From: Actinomycetes bacterium
GTDB taxonomy: Bacteria; Actinomycetota; Actinomycetes; Streptosporangiales; Streptosporangiaceae
Length of the DNA stretch: 45,257 nt
NCBI GenBank assembly: GCA_021792855.1
Contig: JAJYTW010000008.1
Span: forward strand, 1 to 45,257
Direction: 5' to 3'
Shown here piece by piece: positions 1 to 7,360 of this stretch (position 1 is its first letter; the number at the start of each line of letters is the position of its first letter). The notes under the pieces were generated by a model. That model did no database searches. It was not told the DNA's origin and saw only the letters and a program-made list of their open reading frames with translations. Made by a program: the position numbers and the translations under genes.

Positions 1-16
1 TCACGGCGAGGCAGTG

Positions 17-2053
17 GTGACGGCGCGGACGTCGCCGGGTGCCGCGCGGATCCCGGCAGCCGCCCCGCCGATGACCGGGACGACTCCCGGCCAGGCAGCG
101 GCCGCGGCTGGCCGGCCAGCGGCAGCCGCCGCGGCGCGGGCCGCCCTGGATCGCGCCACCGGCCACCTGCTCAGCCTCCAGCACCCGGCCGGCTGGTGGC
201 AGGGCGAACTGGAGACCAACGTCACCATGGACGCCGAGGACCTGCTGCTCCGCGAGTTCCTCGGGGTGCGGACGGCGGGGCAGACCGCCGCCGCGGCCCG
301 GTGGATCCGGTCCTGCCAGCGCGCCGACGGGACCTGGGCCAACTTCCGCGGCGGCGACGCCGACCTGTCCACCACGGTCGAGGCCTACGTGGCGCTCCGC
401 CTGGCCGGCGACCCGGCCGACGCCGAGCACATGCGCCGGGCCGCCGGGTGGATCAGGCGGGCCGGCGGCATCGAGGCGACCCGGGTGTTCACGAGGATCT
501 GGCTGGCCCTGTTCGGCCTATGGTCCTGGGATGACCTGCCGGTGATGCCGCCGGAGATCATCTACCTGCCGTCCTGGTTCCCGCTGAACGTCTACGACTG
601 GGCCTGCTGGGCACGGCAGACGATCGTGCCGCTGACCGTGGTCAACTCGTTCCGGCCGGTCCATCCGCTGCCGTTCGGCCTGCCTGAGCTGCACGTTCCG
701 ACGACCGGTCCGTACGGGCGCCGGGACCGGGGCGACCTGAACGATCCGTGGTCCCGGGCGTTCCGCGGCCTGGACAAGGCACTGCACCGCTACGAGCGCC
801 GGCTGCGGCCGTCGCTGCCCGCAACCGCGATGCGCACGGCGGCGCTGCGCCGGTGCGCCGAGTGGATCATCGCCCGGCAGGAGCGGGACGGCTGCTGGGG
901 CGGCATCCAGCCGCCGTGGGTCTACTCGCTGATGGCCCTGCACCTGCTCGGCTACGGCCTCGACCACCCGATCATCAAGCGCGGCCTGGAGGGCCTGGAC
1001 CGGTTCACGATCTGGGCGGACACACCGGACGGCCCGGTCCGGCGGCTTGAAGCCTGCCAGTCGCCGGTCTGGGACACGGTCCTGGCCATGATCGCCCTGT
1101 CCGACGCCGGCCTGCCGCCCGAGCACGAGGCGCTCCGCTCGGCGGCGGCCTGGGTGCTCGGCGAGGAGATCCGCGGGCCGGGTGACTGGCAGGTCCGCCG
1201 GCGTGATCTGCAGCCGAGCGGGTGGGCGTTCGAGTTCGACAACGACAACTACCCCGACATCGACGACACCGCCGAGGCGATCCTGGCGCTGCGCCGGGTC
1301 AACCTGCCCGATGGTGCCAGCGCCGGGGCCGCTGGCACCGCCGGGGCCGCCGCCGCAGCCATGGAGCGCGCGCTGCGCTGGCTGAACGGCATGCAATCCG
1401 GGGACGGCGGCTGGGCGGCGTTCGACGCCGACAACACCGGCACCCTGGTCACCAAGCTGCCGTTCTGCGACTTCGGCGAGGTGATCGACCCGCCGTCGGC
1501 GGACGTGACCGCGCACACCATCGAGGCGCTCGCGGCCGAGGGCAGGGCCGGGACGCTGCCGGTGCGGCGCGGGGTGGTCTGGCTGCTGCGGAACCAGGAG
1601 CCGGACGGCTCCTGGTTCGGCCGGTGGGGGGCCAACTACATCTACGGCACCGGCGCCGTCGTCCCGGCCCTGATCGCGGCCGGCGTGCAGCCGGGCAAGC
1701 CGGCCATCCGGCGGGCGGTGCGCTGGCTGATCGAGCACCAGAACGCCGATGGCGGCTGGGGCGAGGACCTGAGGTCCTACACCGACCCGTCCTGGGCCGG
1801 CCGGGGCGAATCCACCGCCTCGCAGACCGCCTGGGCGCTGCTCGCCCTGATCGCCGCCGGTGACCCGGAGGCGATGCGCGCCGCCGATCGCGGCGTCGCC
1901 TGGCTGGCCGACACCCAGCGCGAGGACGGCGGCTGGGACGAGCCGGTCTTCACCGGCACCGGCTTCCCCGGCGACTTCTACATCAACTACCACCTGTACC
2001 GGATCGTGTTCCCGGTCAGCGCGCTGGGCAGGTACCTGGGCAGCCGCCGATGA
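17..2053 (+). CDS. shc: Squalene-hopene cyclase
   Basis: Cyclises squalene to hopene or hopanol, the committed step of hopanoid synthesis, as a monotopic membrane enzyme. The roughly 678-residue length is normal for the family. The catalytic acid motif DIDD lies near residues 414-417 (after NDNYP). Several QW-type repeats are visible, of the form Q-x2-D-G-x-W (QERDGCW, QEPDGSW, QNADGGW, QREDGGW), and the C-terminus (FYINYHLYRIVFPVSALGRYL) is typical. The frame stays open to the left edge, so the start is uncertain. I chose GTG at 17 because it overlaps a TGA at 18-20 in another frame, in the GTGA arrangement of coupled genes; codons 3-20 (T-A-R-Q-W-stop) may be the end of an upstream hopanoid gene. 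GTG at 14 and ATG at 71 are alternatives. The gene overlaps the next by ATGA. Function is near certain from motifs. Confidence 0.95.
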   Translation: MTARTSPGAARIPAAAPPMTGTTPGQAAAAAGRPAAAAAARAALDRATGHLLSLQHPAGWWQGELETNVTMDAEDLLLREFLGVRTAGQTAAAARWIRSCQRADGTWANFRGGDADLSTTVEAYVALRLAGDPADAEHMRRAAGWIRRAGGIEATRVFTRIWLALFGLWSWDDLPVMPPEIIYLPSWFPLNVYDWACWARQTIVPLTVVNSFRPVHPLPFGLPELHVPTTGPYGRRDRGDLNDPWSRAFRGLDKALHRYERRLRPSLPATAMRTAALRRCAEWIIARQERDGCWGGIQPPWVYSLMALHLLGYGLDHPIIKRGLEGLDRFTIWADTPDGPVRRLEACQSPVWDTVLAMIALSDAGLPPEHEALRSAAAWVLGEEIRGPGDWQVRRRDLQPSGWAFEFDNDNYPDIDDTAEAILALRRVNLPDGASAGAAGTAGAAAAAMERALRWLNGMQSGDGGWAAFDADNTGTLVTKLPFCDFGEVIDPPSADVTAHTIEALAAEGRAGTLPVRRGVVWLLRNQEPDGSWFGRWGANYIYGTGAVVPALIAAGVQPGKPAIRRAVRWLIEHQNADGGWGEDLRSYTDPSWAGRGESTASQTAWALLALIAAGDPEAMRAADRGVAWLADTQREDGGWDEPVFTGTGFPGDFYINYHLYRIVFPVSALGRYLGSRR

Positions 2054-3549
2054 GCGGACTTGTGGTCTGCGCGCCGCTCCGGGTCGAGGCCCGGGCGCTC
2101 CGGCGCGGCCTGGGCGGGCACGGCCAGGTCGTGTGCACCGGGTACGGCCCGGGCCGGTCCGCCGCCGCCCGGGACTACCTGTCCAGGCTGGCGCCGGACT
2201 CGATCGCCGTGGGCGGGGTCGGCGGCGGCCTGGTCCGCGACCTCGGGGTGGGCGATCTGGTGGTCGCGTCCCGGGTGACCGGCACCGGGCCGGTCCTGGA
2301 CTGCCCGTCCGCGCCGCTGCTGGCCGGCGAGCTTCGGCGGTCCGGCCTGCGGGCCAGGGTCGGGCCAATCGCCAGCGTGGACCGACTGGTCCGGCGCGGC
2401 GGGCACGACGCCGTGGCGGCGACCGGTGCGATCGCGGCCGACCTGGAGTCCGCTCCGCTGCTCGCCGCGGCCCCCGGACTGCCGTCGGTGGTGCTCCGAG
2501 CGATCTCCGACCAGCCCGGCCGGCCGCTGATCGATCCGCGCACGGTCACCGGCGGACTGGCGGCGCTGCGCGCGCTGCGGCTGTCCGGGCCCGCCCTGGC
2601 CAGGTGGGCGGCGGCGGCAGGCACCCGGCAGCTGTTGCTGGCCGGGCCGCGGTCGTTCTGCGCGGGCGTGGAGCGGGCCATCGACATCGTGGAGCGGGCG
2701 CTGCGCCGGTACGGGGCCCCGGTCTACGTGCGCAAGCAGATCGTGCACAACGCCCGGGTGGTCGCCGAGCTTGAGCGGGCCGGGGCGATCTTCGTGGACG
2801 AGCTTGACGAGGTGCCCGACGGGGCGCGGGTGGTCTTCTCCGCCCACGGCGTCTCGCCCGAGGTCCGCCGCGAGGCCGCCCGACGTGACCTGGTCACGGT
2901 CGACGCGACCTGCCCGCTGGTCGCCAAGGTGCACGCCGAGGCCCGGCGGTTCGCGGCCGAGGGTTACCAGGTCGCCCTGATCGGGCACGCTGGTCACGAC
3001 GAGGTCGAGGGCACGCTCGGCGAGGTACCGGAGGCGATGGTCCTGGTGGAACGGCCCAGCGACGTGGACCGGCTGCGCCCGCCGGACGACGGCAAGGTCG
3101 CCTACCTGACCCAGACCACGCTGTCGGCCGCCGACGCGGACGAGATGGTCGAGGCGATCAAGGACCGCTTCCCGCAGGCCCGCGGGCCGGGCAGCGACGA
3201 CATCTGCTACGCCAGCACCAACCGGCAGCGCGCCGTCCAGGCGGTAGCCGCCACGTCGGACCTGGTCATCGTGGCGGGCTCGGCGAACTCATCCAACTCG
3301 CGACGGCTGGTGGAGACCGCGGAACGGGCGGGCACGCCCGCCTACCTGGTCGACGGCCCCGAGGACATCCGGCTGGACTGGCTCGCCGGGACCTCGACCG
3401 TGGGCATCACCGCCGGCGCCTCTGCCCCGCCCGCCGTGGTGGAGCAGATCGTCACCGCACTGTCCGGGCTCGGGCCGGTCCAGACCGAGGAGGTCGTCGT
3501 GGCCACCGAGTCCATCCAGTTCGGCCTTCCCAAGGAGCTGAGGCACTAA
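2050..3549 (+). CDS. HpnG-IspH fusion: hopanoid nucleosidase/phosphorylase plus HMBPP reductase
   Basis: Two enzymes in one 499-residue chain. Residues 1-185 resemble HpnG, the nucleoside phosphorylase-like protein that converts adenosylhopane towards ribosylhopane: it opens LVVCAPLRVEARAL, has a Gly-rich segment SIAVGGVGGGLV, and the phosphorylase signature ADLESAPL (D131, E133). Residues 195-485 are a full IspH, the 4Fe-4S enzyme that makes IPP and DMAPP in the MEP pathway. Cluster cysteines are C204 (SFCAGVERA), C288 (ATCPLV) and C386 (ICYAST). H233, H266 and H316 and the proton donor E318 (GHDEVEGT) are present, as is the SANSSNS substrate loop. It overlaps shc by ATGA and hpnH by one base (TAATG). 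No frameshift or internal stop separates the halves. Having both domains in the hopanoid operon would couple isoprenoid supply to side-chain maturation; that coupling is inference. Confidence 0.92.
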   Translation: MSGLVVCAPLRVEARALRRGLGGHGQVVCTGYGPGRSAAARDYLSRLAPDSIAVGGVGGGLVRDLGVGDLVVASRVTGTGPVLDCPSAPLLAGELRRSGLRARVGPIASVDRLVRRGGHDAVAATGAIAADLESAPLLAAAPGLPSVVLRAISDQPGRPLIDPRTVTGGLAALRALRLSGPALARWAAAAGTRQLLLAGPRSFCAGVERAIDIVERALRRYGAPVYVRKQIVHNARVVAELERAGAIFVDELDEVPDGARVVFSAHGVSPEVRREAARRDLVTVDATCPLVAKVHAEARRFAAEGYQVALIGHAGHDEVEGTLGEVPEAMVLVERPSDVDRLRPPDDGKVAYLTQTTLSAADADEMVEAIKDRFPQARGPGSDDICYASTNRQRAVQAVAATSDLVIVAGSANSSNSRRLVETAERAGTPAYLVDGPEDIRLDWLAGTSTVGITAGASAPPAVVEQIVTALSGLGPVQTEEVVVATESIQFGLPKELRH

Positions 3550-4559
3550 TGGCTATGCCACTGCGGCAGAGCGTGCGGATCGGAACCTACCTGCTGCGCC
3601 AGAAGCTAGCGCGCAACGACAAGTTCCCGCTGCTCGTCGAGCTAGAGCCGCTGTTCGCCTGCAACCTGAAGTGCGCGGGCTGCGGCAAGATCCAGCACCC
3701 GGCGTCGGTCCTTAAGCAGCGGATGCCGGTCGAGCAGGCCATCGCGGCGATCGAGGAATCCGGCGCGCCGATGGTGTCGATCGCCGGCGGCGAGCCGCTG
3801 ATGCACCCGCAGATCGACGAGATCGTCCGGCAGCTGATCGCGCGCAAGAAGTTCGTCTTCCTGTGCACCAACGCGATGCTGGTCGCCAAGAAGATCGACA
3901 AGCTGGACATTAAGCCGTCGCCGTACTTCTCCTGGGTCGTGCACATCGATGGCCTGCGCGAGCGGCACGACGAGGCGGTCAGCAAGCAGGGCGTGTTCGA
4001 CGAGGCCGTCAAGGCCATCGCCGACCTCAAGCGCCGGGGCTTCAAGGTCAGCACCAACACGACCTTCTTCAACACCGACACCCCGCAGACCATCATCGAC
4101 GTGCTCAACTTCCTCAACGACGACCTGGGCGTGGACGAGATGCAGATCTCCCCCGCGTACGCCTATGAGAAGGCACCGGACCAGGATCACTTCCTCGGCG
4201 TGAACGAGACCAGGGAACTGTTCCGCAAGGCCTTCGACGGCGGCAACCGTAAGCGCTGGCGGCTGAACCACTCGCCGCTGTTCCTGGACTTCCTTGAGGG
4301 CAAGCGGGACTTCAGCTGCACTGCCTGGGGGATCCCGTCCTATTCGCTGCTCGGCTGGCAGCGGCCGTGCTACCTGATGGCGGACGGCTACGCGAAGACC
4401 TACTCCGAGCTGATCGAGACCACCGACTGGGACGCCTACGGCCGCGGCAAGGACCCCAGGTGCGCGAACTGCATGGCGCACTGCGGCTACGAGCCGTCCG
4501 CGGTGATCGCGACGACCTCCTCGCTGCGCGAGTCGATCCGGGCGGTCCGGGGCAGCTAG
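3549..4559 (+). CDS. hpnH: Adenosylhopene synthase HpnH (radical SAM)
   Basis: Joins the 5'-deoxyadenosyl group of SAM to diploptene, the first step of extended (C35) hopanoid synthesis. The 336-residue protein carries the radical SAM motif CNLKCAGC (C38, C42, C45, CX3CX2C), a Gly-rich SAM contact (SIAGGEPLMHPQ), and a cysteine-containing C-terminal region (WQRPCYLM, then CANCMAHCGYEPSAV) typical of the HpnH family. Start ATG at 3549 overlaps the stop of the fusion gene, so translation is coupled; a second in-frame ATG two codons later is possible. It is the last gene of the visible operon; 11 bases separate it from the convergent toxin gene and no terminator hairpin is obvious there. Confidence 0.93.
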   Translation: MAMPLRQSVRIGTYLLRQKLARNDKFPLLVELEPLFACNLKCAGCGKIQHPASVLKQRMPVEQAIAAIEESGAPMVSIAGGEPLMHPQIDEIVRQLIARKKFVFLCTNAMLVAKKIDKLDIKPSPYFSWVVHIDGLRERHDEAVSKQGVFDEAVKAIADLKRRGFKVSTNTTFFNTDTPQTIIDVLNFLNDDLGVDEMQISPAYAYEKAPDQDHFLGVNETRELFRKAFDGGNRKRWRLNHSPLFLDFLEGKRDFSCTAWGIPSYSLLGWQRPCYLMADGYAKTYSELIETTDWDAYGRGKDPRCANCMAHCGYEPSAVIATTSSLRESIRAVRGS

Positions 4560-4570
4560 CCCGGCCGCTC

Positions 4571-4918
4571 TCACAGCGCAAGGTGCAGCCGGAGCGCGTT
4601 GTCCAGAGCGGCGAGGAGGTCCGGGGTCAGGTGCCCGATTCGGGCGCCCACCCGGTCAACCGATACCGAGCGGACCTGCTCGGCCTGCGCCTTGGAGTCA
4701 TGCCGCAGGCCGGTCACCGCCGACGGAAGCAGCACCTGGAAGGGGTAGACCCGGTCGATACTGGTGGTCACCGGGACCACCGTGACGACGCCACGGCCAA
4801 GCCGGGCTGCCGTGGCGTTCGCCGCGTCGTTGCTGACGACCACCGCCGGGCGGGTCTTGGCGGCCTCCGATCCGAGTACCGGATCTAGGCTCACGACGAC
4901 GATCTCACCGCGCCGCAT
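4571..4918 (-). CDS. MazF/PemK-family endoribonuclease toxin
   Basis: A 115-residue protein with the MazF/PemK fold signature: RRGEIVVVSLDPVLGSEAAKTRPAVVVSND at the N-terminus (conserved R of the active site and the K-T-R-P-A-V-V-V strand) and VVTVVPVTTS in the middle. Such toxins cleave mRNA at short sequences when the antitoxin is degraded. The ATG follows the antitoxin TGA directly, so the pair is one transcript. The Thr/Ser of the PVTTS segment and the RP dipeptide expected for activity are present. The protein looks intact. Cleavage specificity cannot be read from sequence. Confidence 0.9.
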   Translation of the reverse strand: MRRGEIVVVSLDPVLGSEAAKTRPAVVVSNDAANATAARLGRGVVTVVPVTTSIDRVYPFQVLLPSAVTGLRHDSKAQAEQVRSVSVDRVGARIGHLTPDLLAALDNALRLHLAL

Positions 4919-5146
4919 TCAGCGGTCCAGTCCGTCCCCGGCGGCCGCGTCCCACGCCGCCCCATCGGACTCGGCCCAGGCCGCCCAGGCATCCTCGTAG
5001 GCGTCGCCAAGCTGCGCCGCGCGGAGTGCGCCGACCGCGCTGTGCAGTGCCGCGGACCGGGACGGCAGGCCGTGCTCGTGGGCGTAGCCGTCCAGGAACT
5101 CCAGATCAGCCTGAGGGAGGCTGATACTCACCTTCATACTAGCCAT
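4919..5146 (-). CDS. Ribbon-helix-helix antitoxin (MazE-like)
   Basis: A 75-residue protein (72 if the second ATG at 5137 is used) that begins MASMKVSISLPQADLEFLDGYAHEHGLPSRSAALHSAV. The beta strand VSISLP followed by two helices with SRSAALHSAV is the CopG/RHH DNA-binding pattern found in MazE-type antitoxins. The acidic, Trp-rich tail (YEDAWAAWAESDGAAWD) is the likely toxin-binding segment. A much longer open frame runs upstream to 5893, but it is antisense to the cyclodeaminase gene and I do not take it as coding. It lies immediately before mazF. TAGTA repeats overlap the start codons and probably serve autoregulation. Confidence 0.85.
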   Translation of the reverse strand: MASMKVSISLPQADLEFLDGYAHEHGLPSRSAALHSAVGALRAAQLGDAYEDAWAAWAESDGAAWDAAAGDGLDR

Positions 5147-5162
5147 ACTACTATTGGTACTA
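5137..5162 (-). promoter_or_regulatory. TAGTA repeat cluster, candidate antitoxin operator
   Basis: On the minus strand the pentamer TAGTA occurs at 5162-5158, 5153-5149, 5150-5146 and 5141-5137, in an unusually AT-rich patch over both possible antitoxin starts. RHH proteins bind short repeated half-sites about one helical turn apart, so this is a plausible autoregulatory site. It also lies 61 bp upstream of the divergent cyclodeaminase start. Confidence 0.5.
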
Positions 5163-5222
5163 CCCGACGAGCCTGCGGGCAAGCTACCGCGCAGGCCCGT
5201 CCGACGCCAGGGAGGCGCTGCG

Positions 5223-6185
5223 GTGAGCACAGGTAACCTCCGGCCGGTCCGGCTGCTGACCCGGTCCGAGGTCCGGGACCTGCTCGACTGGCCCGGGCTG
5301 ATCGAGGCGGTCGCGGCCGCGCTGGCGGCCACGGCGGGCGACAGCCGGGCGGTGGCGGACTCGGCGCAGCTTCGCGTTCCCGGCGCTGCGCTGCACCTGA
5401 AGTCCGGGGCGATCTTCGATCCCGCGCTGCTGTCCGTCAAGGCCAACATCAGGCCCGACGCCGGCAGCGCGGACGGGCTGATCGTGGCGTTCGACCCGGT
5501 CGGCTTCGCGGTCCGGGCGGTGCTGGACTCGGCGGCGCTGACCGGGATGCGGACGGCCGCGGTCGCCGCCGTCGCCGCCCGCGCACTGGCCGCGCCCGGC
5601 CCGAACGAGGTAGCGGTCATCGGCACCGGCCCGGTCGGCCGGAACGCCATCACCGCACTGGCGCAGACGATCGAGGTGTCCGGACTCCGGCTGTGGAGCC
5701 GGGGCGCCGGGGCGGCCGAGGACGCCGCCGCGCACGCCGCCGGCCTGGGCATCCCGGCGACGGTCTGCGGAACGCCCGGCGAGGCCGCGGCGGGCGCGCC
5801 GGTGGTGCTGACCGCGACCCCGGCCAGGGCGCCCGTGCTGGCCGCCGGGAGCGTCCGCGACGACGCGGTCATCCTGGCGATGGGCGCCGACACGGCGGGG
5901 AAGCGGGAACTGGGCCCTGGCCTGCTGGACGACGCCGATCTGGTCGCGGATTCGCCGTCCGACGCCCGGACCGTTGGCGAGCTTGGCTACCTGCCCGCGG
6001 GCCGCGACCCAGCGGAGATCGTCCCGCTCGGGCGGATCCTGTCCGGCCAGCGACCCGCCGGCCGCGGCCGGCGGGTCGTGTTCGACTCGGTGGGCTCGGC
6101 GGTCGTGGACGCCGCCTGCGTCGCGCTGGTGCTCATCGCCGCGGCCGAGCGCGGCATCGGAGAGTTCTTCGACTTCGGCCGCTAA
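5223..6185 (+). CDS. Ornithine cyclodeaminase / mu-crystallin family protein
   Basis: A 320-residue NAD(P)-binding protein of the OCD/mu-crystallin family, whose members include ornithine cyclodeaminase, ketimine reductases, alanine dehydrogenase and iminosuccinate reductase. The Rossmann signature VAVIGTGPVGRNA lies near residues 127-139, with the family segments LHLKSGA (substrate lysine region), DSAALTGMRTAA and FDSVGSAVVDAA. I chose GTG at 5223 because GGGAGG lies at 5210-5215, 7 bases before it; the longer frame from 5154 has no such site and overlaps the antitoxin operator. It converges on the D-threonine aldolase-like gene 26 bases downstream, and shares a neighbourhood of amino-acid enzymes. 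Substrate not determinable; an imine or ketimine reductase is as likely as a cyclodeaminase. Confidence 0.85.
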   Translation: MSTGNLRPVRLLTRSEVRDLLDWPGLIEAVAAALAATAGDSRAVADSAQLRVPGAALHLKSGAIFDPALLSVKANIRPDAGSADGLIVAFDPVGFAVRAVLDSAALTGMRTAAVAAVAARALAAPGPNEVAVIGTGPVGRNAITALAQTIEVSGLRLWSRGAGAAEDAAAHAAGLGIPATVCGTPGEAAAGAPVVLTATPARAPVLAAGSVRDDAVILAMGADTAGKRELGPGLLDDADLVADSPSDARTVGELGYLPAGRDPAEIVPLGRILSGQRPAGRGRRVVFDSVGSAVVDAACVALVLIAAAERGIGEFFDFGR

Positions 6186-6211
6186 CTCCGCCGCGCCGGG
6201 ACCGCGCTCCG

Positions 6212-7360
6212 TCACAGGCTGTGCCGGAGCGCGTCCACCCTGATCCGCTCGATGATCTGCCCGTCGGCCAGGCCGTACACCTCGGCCTGCAGGTCGGACC
6301 AGACGCACGCGTGGATCGGCAGGATCCGGACCCGGTCCCCCACCGCGAGCGCGGGCCGGTCCGGCACGGCAAGCACGCCGTGCTCCTCCGAGACCCTGGT
6401 GAACCTGGCGTCGGGCCGGCCGAGCAGATAGCCGCTGCCGTAGGCCGGGTCCTGACTGGCGGTCAGGGTCTTGCTGCCCGCGTCGACGGTCACCCGGCTG
6501 CCGTCCGCGCTGACCACGGTGGCCAGCATGGTCACCGCGATCTGGTCGGCGGTGCACGACCAGCAGGCCAGCGTGCGCAGGTCGTTGTAGACGTAGGTGC
6601 CCGGGCGGATCTCGGTGATGCCGTCCGCCGCCGTCAGGTACCTGGCGGTCAGCGTGGAACCCGCGGAGACCACGGCGACCTCGTGCCCGGCCCGTTCCAA
6701 TGCGGCCCGCACGTCGCCCATGATGGCGGCCTCGGCCCGGGCGACCCGCTCGATGCCCGGCTGGTCGACCGCATCGTGCGCCTGGCCGGCGTGCGTGAGG
6801 ATGCCGCCGAAGCGCAGACCGGGCGACCGGGCGATGGTCCCGGCAAGCTCGGTCACCCGGTCCGGCGAGATCCCGACCCGGTGCATGCCGGTGTCCACCT
6901 CGACCAGCACGGTCAGCGTCCGCCCCGCGCCCCCGGCCGCCCGCTGATAGCCGTCGGCGACGGCGGCCGAGTCGGCGACCAGGGTGACGTCGGCGTCCCG
7001 GCAGATCCGCTCGAGGCGGGCGAGCTTGCGCTCGCCGACCACGGGATAGGCCAGCGTCAGGTCGGTGAGCCCGGCCGCGGCCAGCACCTCCGCCTCGGTG
7101 ACGGTCGCCACGCACAAGCCGGCCGCGCCCGCCGCCACCTGGCGGCGGGCCATCGCGACGCTCTTGTGCGTCTTGGCGTGCGGGCGCAGCGCCACCCCCG
7201 CGCGCCTGGCATAGCCTGCCATCGCCGCGATGTTGGCCTCGGCGACCGCGAGGTCGACCAGCATCGCCGGGGTGTCCAGGGCCGGATCGTCCAGGCCGAC
7301 CGGAAGTTCCGCAGCCGGGTCCAGCGGGATCGGCAGGCTCGCCGTGATCGCCGCCGTCAT
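6212..7360 (-). CDS. D-threonine aldolase / D-serine dehydratase-like PLP enzyme
   Basis: A 382-residue fold-III (alanine racemase-like) PLP enzyme. The PLP lysine is in RPHAKTHKS (K63), the pattern of D-threonine aldolase and DSD1-type D-serine dehydratase. The phosphate-binding VVSAGSTLTA follows, and the C-terminal metal ligands are H350 and C352 (HACVWSD). Known members retro-aldol cleave or dehydrate beta-hydroxy-D-amino acids using a divalent metal. The ATG at 7360 overlaps the TGA of the aldehyde dehydrogenase gene (ATGA), so the two are coupled. An upstream extension to 7555 lies inside that gene and is a shadow. With the dehydrogenase, the pair could cleave a hydroxy amino acid and oxidise the released aldehyde; that is inference. 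Confidence 0.88.
   Translation of the reverse strand: MTAAITASLPIPLDPAAELPVGLDDPALDTPAMLVDLAVAEANIAAMAGYARRAGVALRPHAKTHKSVAMARRQVAAGAAGLCVATVTEAEVLAAAGLTDLTLAYPVVGERKLARLERICRDADVTLVADSAAVADGYQRAAGGAGRTLTVLVEVDTGMHRVGISPDRVTELAGTIARSPGLRFGGILTHAGQAHDAVDQPGIERVARAEAAIMGDVRAALERAGHEVAVVSAGSTLTARYLTAADGITEIRPGTYVYNDLRTLACWSCTADQIAVTMLATVVSADGSRVTVDAGSKTLTASQDPAYGSGYLLGRPDARFTRVSEEHGVLAVPDRPALAVGDRVRILPIHACVWSDLQAEVYGLADGQIIERIRVDALRHSL

Noticed and set aside
518-2368. Long minus-strand frames opposite shc and other genes (also 5184-7469 and 13356-15644)
   Set aside because: They are Arg/Pro/Gly-rich shadows expected in high-GC DNA, lack domain motifs, and lie antisense to confidently identified genes.
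4919-5893. A 324-codon minus-strand open frame containing the antitoxin
   Set aside because: The upstream three quarters are antisense to the cyclodeaminase gene, of low-complexity Ala/Ser/Arg composition. The RHH domain and the AT-rich operator mark the true start at 5146 or 5137.
5223-7360. A beta-hydroxyaspartate cycle (BhcC-like aldolase plus BhcD-like iminosuccinate reductase)
   Set aside because: Both enzyme families are present and adjacent, but no class V aminotransferase (BhcA) or hydroxyaspartate dehydratase (BhcB) lies nearby, and the two genes converge instead of forming one operon.
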